DNA from: Heliocidaris tuberculata
Lineage: Eukaryota > Echinodermata > Echinoidea > Camarodonta > Echinometridae
NCBI GenBank assembly: GCA_025618425.1
Contig: CM046835.1
Location: forward strand, 19,623,374-19,687,373
Direction: 5' to 3'
Length of the DNA: 64,000 nt
The notes under the pieces were generated by a model that had not been told where the DNA came from, searched no databases, and was given only the letters and a program-made list of their open reading frames with translations. Of this stretch, positions 35,977-48,343 are shown in pieces. Position numbers and translations under genes: made by a program. Numbering within the stretch: position 1 is the first letter of the stretch; every line of letters starts with the position of its first letter.

Positions 35977-38900
35977 AATATTCATCTCACGCCTAAATCA
36001 ATGACGGACGTATATTTTTTAATTAACTTGATCCATGATTAATCCATGATTAATTTTAAGGTTAGGTTCCAGATTTTGGTCAAATTTTAACCCTCTGTAC
36101 AAAACTTGAACTTTACACAGGAACCAATGATGTATATGTGAGTGTGTGCTTACAATGACCCTGAACAGTGGACATGAATACCACCTTTTCAGAGCTCTGC
36201 TGACCAGGCTTCTGGTCTCTTGCTCCAAGGCACATGAATGCTTTATTAATAATTCATGATAGATTGCCCTGGGCACTGCTAGTCTGAATTCATGGTAAAG
36301 GGTAAAATGCATGCACATGAAAAAAGTAAGCACATGTTTCCATGCGCTTGCATACACTACATTTCATCATCATCACCATCAATATCATCATCGTCGTCAT
36401 TATCATCATTATTATCATCATCATCATCATCACTGTCACTATCATGATCATCATTATTAGCAGCAGCAGCATTATCATCACCATCATAATCATCATCATC
36501 ATCATCATTGTTATCATTATCATCATAATCGTTATCATCATAATCGTCACTATCATTGTCATCATTATCATCACTATCATTGTCATCATTATCATCACTA
36601 TCATTGTCATCATCATTATCATCACTATCATTTTCGTCATCATCATCATCATCAAGGACAACATCAATATTCCTATCCTTTGAATGACTTAAATCACTTC
36701 GCATTACTTTGATTGCTTCAAAATCCATTAAAATGACATCTCAGTGAAATGACTTTACACAGTTAATGCCAGAGGATGAATAAAGACTAGCTGTGATAGT
36801 GGAATTCCTCATGAATAAATAATAAAGCATTCAAACCCTGGCCATTGTCCAGGACCATTGTCTGGGTGTTAACCACACACTCCCATACACACCAATTGAC
36901 CCCTGTGAAAAGTTAAAGTTTTGTACAGAGGGTTGAAAATACAGCAAAATCTGAACCCTAACTTAAAAATTAATCTTGAATTTAATGAAACTGTTTTATG
37001 CTTTCATTTTTAAATTACCTCCAAAAAAATTGTACACTATTCAGCTATTGCTCATATCAATGTCAGTGTTATCTGATATATAGTTTTTGAACTATTAACC
37101 CTTTCCAGACAATTGACCACATTTTGTGGTTTGGTGTAATAACTTTTGATTCAGGGCCCTAAAAAATATACCAGATGCATGAGGAGAAAGAGCATAATTT
37201 TCTACACACACTGTGTCCATTTTTATTGCATGACCATATTGCATTTGATGCCAGGAATTTAGAAAACAAGAATAAATCTGGAGATCCTTAAATTGGCAAC
37301 ACATTGAGCGGTTCAAAATCATTGTTTTTTCATCAGAATTGGCAATTTTTAAAACTTTTCGACAAATTCCTAACCATTTATATTGTTTTCAAAGACATTA
37401 CACCTTATTAGAGTCATGTAGCACTAACAGAAAATATTATTGTTGCCAATTTGAATAACAAAATGTGATCAATTTAGTCCTTAGATAATTCCTGTCCAGA
37501 AAGGGTTAAGGATCAAAAGTGAGAAATGTTTTTTGTAACACTTGTAGTTGTTGTAATAGGTGAGATTTACTCTCTGATGAAAGTGTTACATGTACACGTA
37601 TATTTCCTTTTTGAAGTTAATTTGAGTTTAACCTTTCCTTATTGCTGTCTGTAGAAGAAATTAGCCCAGAGTTGCCTAACTATGCTACCAATGGAACAAA
37701 GGCCCAAGCCATCTTTTACTTTGATGCTATTGCTGAAATGTCTCCTAAGAGCCAACTTCTTGTGTATTACATCCGTGATGATGGTGAGGTCGTCAGTGCA
37801 AGCACTGATTTCAAGATGGCTTCCGCTTTCAAAAATCAGGTGCACCTCTCTTTTAGCTTCTGTAAACATATTTGAATTGTTGCTTATGGTTATTACAATA
37901 TAGACTTCTTTTGAATAACATGACAAAAGAAATCAATCTAAATTTTGGATTGCAGCAAGATAAACTGATAAGACAAAATTTGCAGAGAGAGTTGAATTTC
38001 CGTAGTTTTCTGCCTGTGTTTTCATGCCATGTACATGTAGAAATAGTATATATTTAAAACAAAGAAAGTTTTTAAACACGTTTAGTTGAACCATTTTTTC
38101 GTCGGTCTTAAATTTAAACATGTTTTAAATGCTGGAAAGGGTGCGTTTTCAGACACGGTTTTGCCAGAATCATGGTTGCTGGAAATGCATGAATGCAATG
38201 GAAAAAATGTGCGTGGAATGTTAATTGTGTTCAATCTGACGTTTATTACAGCTTGCCCAAAGCTCTGGCATAAATACCATTTCCGAAACTACACAGTGAT
38301 GCATTATTTTCTGCAAGGAGCACTGCCAGTGGATGTCTTCAACATTGTTTCCCAAAAATGCATCTAGATTAAAAAATACTCGACCAGTTTTGGCCAATTT
38401 GGTATCATTTTTCTTCTAAAAAGATTCCCTATCAACTGATACCGGTGAAATTTGCCCCGCATTATTAGAAGTATGTTAGTCCATTTTGGGGGGCCACCCT
38501 TTATATATGTAAACAATTGGCTATTTTCTGTGTGTTTTGTAAATGAGAAAAAATTAAATATTTTTCAACACACTGAATGAATTCACTTTGCTTGTAATTC
38601 AAATTGCGTTTTTTCAGTATGACGATCAACTCTGGCTCCTACTGTAAATCTTTCAGGTATCAGTGGAGTTTCTTGAGGGAAGGGAAATAAAACCTGGTCA
38701 AACTGCTTCTATATCTCTCAATGGGCAACCTTCATCACTGTGTGCTCTGGGTGTGGTAGATAAGAGTGTTCATATCATGAGTGGAAACAACCAGCTTTCT
38801 AAAGAAAAGGTAAGCAATTATCTCAATGTACCAGCCTGCAATTATTAGAATAGAAAGGCTCGTTCACATATGCTGTTGTAAAGACCTTTAAAAAAACATA

Positions 38901-39841
38901 TTTTATGATTGGCAAGTGGTGATGTATGACAAACCAAAGGTCCTACTCACTTTATCTGTGTGTTATAAGATTCAGAAATGTGAAGGGCAGTACGCTTATA
39001 AAACCCACGTTATTTTGAAAGGCGGTTTGCCGCGCCATATTTTAAGGAGCCTTAATAGGGATACAGAGATGTAAGTTGGTCGGGCGGTATGTTCACTCAG
39101 TCACTTGGTGAGCTCTCTGTCTTTGCCTACAAACTGACCCAGATGGACCCCAGTTCAAAAATGAGTCGTGTCTTTTGGATGATGACATTGAAGTTCAGTC
39201 CCGAAATGTAAATAATCATATCTGATTGATGCATGTGGTCTTTATGAGCAGGTGCTCTTAATGTACAGGTTCCTTTAATACACGTTTCAATGAGAAACAT
39301 TACTCAAGGGGAAACAAAATTGTGGTCTTTTTTATGGTCTTTTTATACTGGTGGTCGCTAAAGCAGGTTGGACTGTACTACTACTACTGCTACTACTGCT
39401 GTGGCTACTGCTACTGCTATAACTATACTACTACACTACTACTGCTACTACATGTACTACTGCAACTACTACTATTATTACTATACTACTACTGCTACTA
39501 CTACTACTACTACTACTGCTACTACTACTGCTACTACTACTGCTACTACTACTACTGCTACTACTACTGCTACTACTGCTGCTACTACTATTACTATACT
39601 ACTCCTGCTACTACTACTACTATTACTACTGCTACTGCTACTACTACTACTACTACAACTGCTACTGCAACTACTGCTACTACTGCTGCGACTACTTGCT
39701 ACTACTATTACTACACTACTACTATTACTATACTGCTACTTACTACTACTACTGCTACTACTACTATATGTACTACTACTACCACTACTGCTACTACTGC
39801 TACTACTGCTACTACTCCTTCTACTACTGCTACTACTACTG

Positions 39842-39883
<42 letters not shown>

Positions 39884-39957
39884 ACACTACTGCTACTACT
39901 GCTACTACTGCTACTACTGCTGCGACTACTGCTACTACTATTACTATACTACTACTG

Positions 39958-39990
<33 letters not shown>

Positions 39991-40412
39991 ACACTACTGC
40001 TACTACTGCTACTACTGCTACTACTGCTGCAACTACTACTACTGCTACTACTACTGCTACGGCCACTGCTACTACTACTGCTACGGCTACTGCTACTGCT
40101 ATAACTATACTACTACACTACTACTGCTACTACTACTACTGCTACTACATGTACTACTGCAACTACTACTACTATTACTGTACTACTACTGCTACTGCTA
40201 CTACTACTACTACTACTACTACTGCTACTACTACTGCTACTACTGCTGCTACTACTGCTGCTACTACTATTACTATACTACTCCTGCTACTACTACTATT
40301 ACTACTGCTACTGCTACTACTACTGCTACTACTACTACTACTACATGTACTACTACTACCACTACTGCTACTACTACTACTGCTACTACTCCTACTACTG
40401 CTGCTACTACTG

Positions 40413-40456
<44 letters not shown>

Positions 40457-40608
40457 GCTACTACTGCTACTACTGCTGCGACTACTGCTACTACTATTAC
40501 TATACTACTACTGCTACTACTACTACTACTGCTATTACTACCACTACTGCTACTACTGCAACTACTGCTACTACATGTACTATTACTATAGTACTTCTGC
40601 TACTACTG

Positions 40609-40645
<37 letters not shown>

Positions 40646-40708
40646 CACTACTGCTACTACTATTGCATGTACTATACTACTTCTGCTACTACTATTACTA
40701 TCCTACTT

Positions 40709-40775
<67 letters not shown>

Positions 40776-43700
40776 CACGACTACTGCTGCTGCTGCTCTT
40801 GCTGATACAGTGACACTGACATTGGCGACTATGACAGCTACCACTACTACAACTAATACCACTACTATGACAGCTATGACTACTGATGAGGCTACAATTC
40901 TTACTACTGCATGTACTACTACCACACTATCATTACTATATTTACTACAACTAATACCACTTCTGTGCCAGCTACGACTACTGATGTGGCTACAAATACT
41001 GCTACTACATGTCCTACAACTACTACCACTATAACATGTACTACAACTCATACCTTTACTTACCCAAAATTAATACTAATACTAATACCGCCATTCATTT
41101 ATCATCATTTTGATACAGGTGTTTGATCCCCTGAGTAGCCTGAATGTCATCCCTGGATCGCCGGCTGTAAACTGCCCAACTAGAAGATCATCAGCATTCT
41201 CTAGCAGACATTTGGATAGCTTGGAAGGCTTCAGGGTAAGATACATACTTTATTTGTTATTTGTCTGTTAAAAAAATATTTTCTAATAACTTGAAAATTT
41301 TAGTCATCAGGACTATTTCATATGGGAAAAATCTGCACAATATTCTTTTAAGGTTGACTCAACTCAACTCAAATTATTTGTTCAAAGATTTATGTCTTTG
41401 CTATGGAGTGCCCAACGCAATCTTTCAATAATGTAGCATATTGATAGAAATGCTAGAAATTCATGAAAGAAATTACAAATTTATCAACAAAAGATTGAAA
41501 TTTGGGGGAAATGTTTTTGTTGGCTCCAGATACTGTGAACTTGTCATCTAGGGCCTGGAAAATCATCATTTTTAGAGAAGATGTGATAATGGTTTTAGAT
41601 TTTTGAAGGTTTAATCAACTGATATGATATTTTGCCCTGAAATTTATTACATTATTGCCGTCCCAAAACTCTTGTCCCTGAGGTTAAGGCTTGTATTTAT
41701 TTTTGACTTTAAAAAAAAAATATATTGTTGTATGTTGCAATCCAACATTGAAATTTGTGTGTGTGTATGTGTATTGTGGTGTTATTTTCTTTTTCTGTGG
41801 ATGGTACATTGTACTTTCTTATGCACCACTGATTCGATATCCCCATGTCTAATACAAGATATGAATGTGTTCATTTTTAAAGAGTACCAATCACCTAAAA
41901 GTAATTTGTGTACAGCTGGAATGTATAAAATCAACCTTTAAAACATTAACCTGGCATTCTGTGGGTTAACAGTTCAGGAGTCTGAAGAAAATAAAGGACA
42001 ACATAAACCCCTGTGCCATTACATAGATAGTCTTGTAGGGTACAGAGAACAAAAGAAGTACAATGATAGCCTTATTCCATCATGCTTATAGGGTACAAAA
42101 TACAATAGAAGTGCTTGTGGGGTGCAAAATACAATAGGAGAAATGGATAGAGTTCCCCGCAATTCAGTGTGTGTGAGAGTGTGTGCACAGAACCCAAGTA
42201 GGACTCACTGAACTCCATGACTGGAATGGGCGTCACGGTTGAGCGCACGACTCCGACGCCGTATACTGGCCGCCATGTTGTTTCCCCCGAGAAGCACAGC
42301 CGCGTGCACCGTGGAGATATAAAGGACACAGGCATATGTGTTATGAAGTGCATGATTTCTTCTTATTTTTTTCTTCTTTTTTCTTTGTTGTTGGGGTGGG
42401 GGGGGGGGGGTGTATGTGGAAATGTCATGATGTAATTTTGAATAAATTGTAAAAAATCTTTAATATCATGTGTCAATATTCATCTGTGAATATTGTACAT
42501 TTTTAACTTTTGTTTTCTCATAAACCAATCTACATTGCTTATATATTACCGTTGTTTTTTCTAAAATCTTTCCATAAACTTATTACTGTCACTGGTAAGA
42601 CGGTCACACACGCACACACACACACACACACATCACTATAATCATGTTATGTTTGAGTGTACTCGCCTATAATTTTGGATATTTCCATTTTTCAGGGGCT
42701 TGGTATTTTCAAATCACAAACAATCATGCACCACTTTTGAATGTGTTTGAGAGAAATATAGCACCACACACATCATACTTACAAAATCATTGTCATACAC
42801 ACAAAGACACGATCACACAGAAATTTAAAAATCAACTAGTCCATCTGCCACAATTTTACATGGAAATTCACATTAAATAAGAAACACTAGGAGACAATTG
42901 TATACTCAGTTACTCTGTCTTTAATTTAACAGTACATGTATTTTTCAATCTGGTGCAAAAAGGGAACAATATTAACACGATAAAAACTACTTTCGAAAAA
43001 TCAACTGAAGGCAATTTCAGTAGACCTGTCTATCACCTTTAGAAATGTGCGAACATTACAATAGCGTATTACGTAATCCGAACCTTATTTCTATGGGCAT
43101 TACCAGTGGCGGATCCAGGGGGGGGGGGGGGGGGGGGGGGCCCGGGCCCCCCCCTCCCCTGGAAAAATAAAAGACCGCCCAATTTTTTTTTTGAGTGCTG
43201 GCGAAATTTTTTTGTTCATTCCCCCCCCCCCCCCCCCCACTGAGCGACTTTTGGAGGGCTGGAGAAATTTTTTTTTCAAAGTTTTCACGCGGGAAGGGGG
43301 AAACTACCCCCTCCCTGCATCCATCCCTGTTACAAACAGTGCAGTATTGTATCCAAATAATTGAAAGGCAGTCCAGGTGGCAAACTAACTTTCTGCTTAA
43401 AAAAGGCGCTACGAGCCATTATCTTTCTCTCAAATTTGCTGTAAAACAGAGCTTTCACGCTTCATGGGGGAGAGGGAAGCCCCCCACCCCCTGGGAGCAT
43501 GCTTTGTGTGCTCAGCCCCCTCCCCCCCCCCCCCCCCCCCTTAAATGAAATCCTGGCTACGTGTATGTAGGGATCCACCTGTCTCTCCGCATGTTGACCT
43601 ACTAATTCCTAAGATGTTCTGCATTGCTGTGTGGAAATCTGAAGGAAAGAAAAGAAGATGGACCAAATTATAACAGCTATTTAAACTGAAGCCTATTCAT

Positions 43701-46700
43701 TATAGTTTCCCAACCAGTTTAAACTAAAGTTTAAAGACTAAGTCTGGAGTTGTCTTTATGTAATTGCTTTTTAATTTCAGTTAATTCAATACTTGGCAAT
43801 GTACTTGCTGCAACCAAGGTATTAACCAAGGTATTAACTAAGTAGAAAATTACACGCAGCCCTACTAGCTACTGCTACTCATTCCCCATCTTATTAAGAT
43901 ACTGATGATGCTCACTCATAGGCCCTTGCCTATGTGGGACTGTGTCCAACATTCACCGTTGCAGCAGTCAAAAGCAGACAACAAAATTGCTCTAAACAAG
44001 ATTTAGTTTTCTTAAATTTGCTAGATTACCTGATTCAGAGACTCTTCAACTCTTACTTTGCCACAAATGTAGGGATTCAGACTTGAAAGTGAAATTTTAA
44101 ATAATTATTTTCCTCTCCTGTATGAATGATCTAGCCTGGAAAAGGGCCTGCTGATACACACAAAAGCTCTTGAAGCCTATTCACCCATAAAAGCTAGTCT
44201 GGAGTACAAGGTTATCTTCAGATAAGCTTGAACATTTATAAGTAGATGATACTGTACAGCAAAGTCACCATCAAAACCAATAAAGAAATAAATTGATTTT
44301 AACTTTTCATGTGAAATAGATTAAAATCCTCTCATACATGCCCAAGGTTATTTGAAATAGCCACATGACTACTCACAAATAGGCAAGGTTAATTAAATAA
44401 CCTCACATCCATACACCCGTAAACTAACATAAAAGCATATGAATGGGACTGTTACTTGTTAAAAATACGTCTTCATTATAAGTCCTAATTCTCACGAATT
44501 TCACGTACATCATGATTCGTGCAGTTGATTGCAGCACAGGACGGCATCTTGAAATACTCTCAGTTCCTCTCTGAAGGGCATTATGGGCATATGATGATTA
44601 TATGAGTAAAAATAGTCCTTCAAATTTGGTCAGTTGTTACACACAAAGTTAATGCAGCGGCGACGTTCCGGAATTGTTTTGAGGGAAACAAGATGGCGCT
44701 GGCGAGCTGCCGATTGCGTCATGCTGCCTATGGCCAATCAGCGTGCAGCGAGCGATCGAGCCCATTCCAGTCATTGAGTTCAGTGGTTGGACTTGAGTTC
44801 TGTTTGAGAGTATGGGTGCGTCGACTAGTCTACTCACAAGTCGCTTTTACGTTTATTGAGAGTGTATTTCAACTTGCAGTATCTTGTTACAGAAGTAATA
44901 TTTGAAGCTCATACATGTATTTTGAATATTGTATAGCTACATGTACATGGAATCCCTAACATACAGAGCAAAACATTTTGGGGTTATCGGTACGCTTTAA
45001 AGTTTCTCTCTTTTTTTTCAGAGCATCCCATCACATTTGAATGATGAATAGAATTCATTGATTATGTCCAGTACATGCCTATACATGTAGTCAATACAAT
45101 CAGAATCTGTAAATTTGAATGCTTGCTGCAATGACAATTCTTATACTCCTAGACTGCTGGTGTAGGTGTTCTTACAGATCTTCAGGTGGAAACAAGGCCA
45201 TGCTGGGAGAGGAGATCCATTCCATGCCGTAAGTATTTCTCAAGCCTTTAGTGTCATAGGGCTTTTATCAATATAATATGTGAAAATAAGGATCTTATTA
45301 GTGACGTCTTGGCGTGGAAATTTTGACACAACTCGGGCTTGAACCCTGAGTCATTGAACTGGCCGACCAGCAAGCCGACCACTTGGTCCGCTCACATCCG
45401 CTCTATTCTATGAAACTTTATGTGTGTGAAATTAATGATATTGTAAGGTTTTGTTGTTTTTTTTCGACCTGTTCGAATCAAGTTTGATTTTTCACATCTT
45501 GTATTTATACATCCTCGATGTGAGTACCAAGCCTTGGTGTCAGTCACTCATCCTGTATGTGCCTAGTATTACTGTCATGTATATCAGACTAGAAAGCAAA
45601 AACAAAAATTAAAGTACTGGTACAGTCAGTTTAAGCCATGAAAGAAAAGGCCAAATTAAATTTAAGACCGATTCATACTCTATATCACTCAACGTTATTT
45701 CCATTTATTACCCATTTTCCCACTGTGGGGTTAAGACGTTACATTTCTTAAATGGCCCTGCATGTTTATTCCATGCGGTCTGGTATTCGGCATCTTCCTT
45801 AAAACAAGGTTTGGCAGTCCAAAATCTCCTGCCAGAGTCTCATCCCCAGTTAACATTGAAGAAAAATTGGTCATACATTGGATGCACACTGCACTTCAGA
45901 ATTATTTAAGCCTTTGCATTATTAAAATTAACACAAACAAAGCCGTGTTCATACATGATGCATCAAACTAAATTTTTTTTTTAAGGCTGAAGAAAACAAA
46001 AACATCCATGTGGGAATGAATGGTGAATGGAGGTAAAAAAAAAAAAGGGAGTAGTGGGCAACAAAGTCTCTTAAGTATTTAAAGCTACTTTGTAATTTCC
46101 CATGTATTATGGGATACTGGAATGCGATGTGCACTATGTTTATGTCTCTTCATTTTGCTGCAGCATTTGTTTGAGGTGGTATACTATGTCATGTATGAAC
46201 GAGGCTTACGAGTTAAAACATGTTTGTGTTTCCACATGTGTAACATATATGTAGCTATGACTGAACATAATGTAATTTGAGATGATATATTCATTTTGCA
46301 TGTTGATTACATGACACCTAATTCAAGTCACTGTTAAGAAATACAACATTGCATTAAATCTGTAAACAAATCAACATACTGGACAAGTGGAACTCAAGGA
46401 AATATTAAAGGCATGTTTTTTCTTTCATACATCAAGAAAGATTAAAAGAAAATATTGATAAAATGAAGAAATGTTCTAGGAAAGGGTAGAAAAAAGAAGG
46501 ATTCGTATGAAGAGGTATTAAAATCTTCTAACCAGTTGGACAATTGGTACAGAATACAGGGGGGGGGGGGTGTTTGCAGTATTTGAATTATGGGAATTTT
46601 GAAATGAAAAAAGATTACTGTAAAAGTTGGAAGATTAATTTTCAGCTCTCACCCAAGTAAAGTGAATTTAGCATGTTTTTAATTTCACTGATGCGCTGGG

Positions 46701-48307
46701 CTCATGGGCAAAAAATAACCAGAAACATTTGCATGTTTTTGTTTTAGCACAAATTTCATGTGGCTCGAAATGCACAAAAATTTCCTTACTGCAAAATATT
46801 CCACGTTTACAGTAATGGCTACTAATCGATTGGACTGTAACAGTACGAAATAGAGATGTGAAATTTTGTTGTTGTTCATCATGAATAATGACATAAGTAT
46901 AACTACCAATCAAGTGGACTTATGCAGTACAAAGTAGATGTGAAATTTTCTTGTTGTTCATTCGATACAGCACGTCCCATGGGTTGTGTTTCTTTTCGTT
47001 TCGATGCCGGGCCGAGGCCCGATGTCAGGCTAAGACCTGTTGTGATGCACTCTATGTCTAGGTTTGATAGTCCTGCGCCCAGTATTAGTCAGATTGTGCC
47101 GGAGATTATGGAGGTGGAGGAGGCAGTTCAGCTGCGGAGCTACTTCCCCGAGACATGGCTCTGGAAGCTCCAAAGACTAGGGTAGGTGCACAGGGGAAAC
47201 AATTCCCATGGGCTCTCTATCACTTCCACAAGGATTTGTCAGATGACTGAATTTTGTCTAGTCATGGCATATTTACTGAAAGACCACTTGGGCGATGTCA
47301 CATTAGAGAAAAGAAGTTTACATTTTGACAACCTTTTCAAGCCTGCTAATCTTACAAAATGATAATGGTGTTTTTTTGTGGGGAATGGGGAGTGGAATAA
47401 AAGAATCGACAGGTACAGTGTACATGTATATTGTTATGGAACAATTCAAAATCCAGAAAAAGGACAAGAGCCACAATACTGGAACAATTTTTAATGACAC
47501 TTCTCTCTTCAGAGTTGATGGGCAACACGTCATAGAAGAAGAGATCCCTCACACCATTACTGATTGGGTAGCTAGTGCCTTCTGCCTCTCAGCTGAGTAT
47601 GGTATAGGTGTGGCAGAGGCTACATCCATCCGTGCATTCCAGCCCTTCTTCCTCTCCTACACTATCCCATACTCCATCATACGAGGGGAGAGAGCGCCTG
47701 TCAAGGTCACCGTCTTCAACTATCTCAGCAGTTGCTTGAACGTGAGTAGAAGGGCTCTTTTTCTAAGACAGTAGATCACAGAAGTGTTATTTGGAAATGA
47801 AACCATCCACAGATTTTCTCGATAGTGTGTGTAGTAAATCTATTGGAATGTTTAAAGATCTACTACACACTTCAGGCCCCTCATGTCAGTCTGATTTTTA
47901 TTTCGATGTTGAAAGATATACAAAACTTCTAAGAAAACTACACAGTACACAGCCAACTTTGTTGAGATATTCAAACTGCACATGTATATTTATAATTCAT
48001 ATTCCCAAAAAGAGAATGATTGAAACAAGAAAATATAAATTAATTCTAATAATAATGACAATGATAATAATAATGACAGTGATAATAATAATGATAATAA
48101 TAATAATAATAATAATAATGATAATAATAATAATCATAATAAACTAATGATAACTAATAATAACAATAATAATAATAGTGATAATCACTGGCAGATCCAG
48201 GATTTTGTATAAGGGGGGGGGGCACACAAATGCAGGTTTGTCATTTTTTGGAAATTGCTTGGAGGGAGACCTGTATTTTTTTGTCTCACCAGATCTCAAA
48301 AAGTTGT

Positions 48308-48343
<36 letters not shown>

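Larger units (their letters stand above)
35100..37654 (+). other. A2M-like intron 11
   Basis: 2.5 kb. Holds a diverged duplication around GTGTGGAGTAATGTGT (about 35700 and 35850), an AAAAC repeat (35945-35970), an inverted-repeat element around an ATC array (36037-36985), and a piggyBac-like MITE (37099-37505). Confidence 0.6.
41236..45152 (+). other. A2M-like intron 14
   Basis: 3.9 kb. Contains inverted copies of a GC-rich repeat (42195-42290 and 44685-44800), a CA repeat (42605-42632) and a poly-G MITE (43105-43555). The remaining stretches, including 41240-42190 and 43560-44480, hold nothing recognised. Confidence 0.55.

Noticed and set aside
36290..36728. Asp-, Ile- and Met-rich open frames of 110-125 residues
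   Set aside because: They read through an ATC/ATT microsatellite.
39322..40805. Several 200-260 residue open frames rich in Thr, Tyr or Leu
   Set aside because: They are frames of a CTA/CTG-type trinucleotide array and have no non-repeat content.
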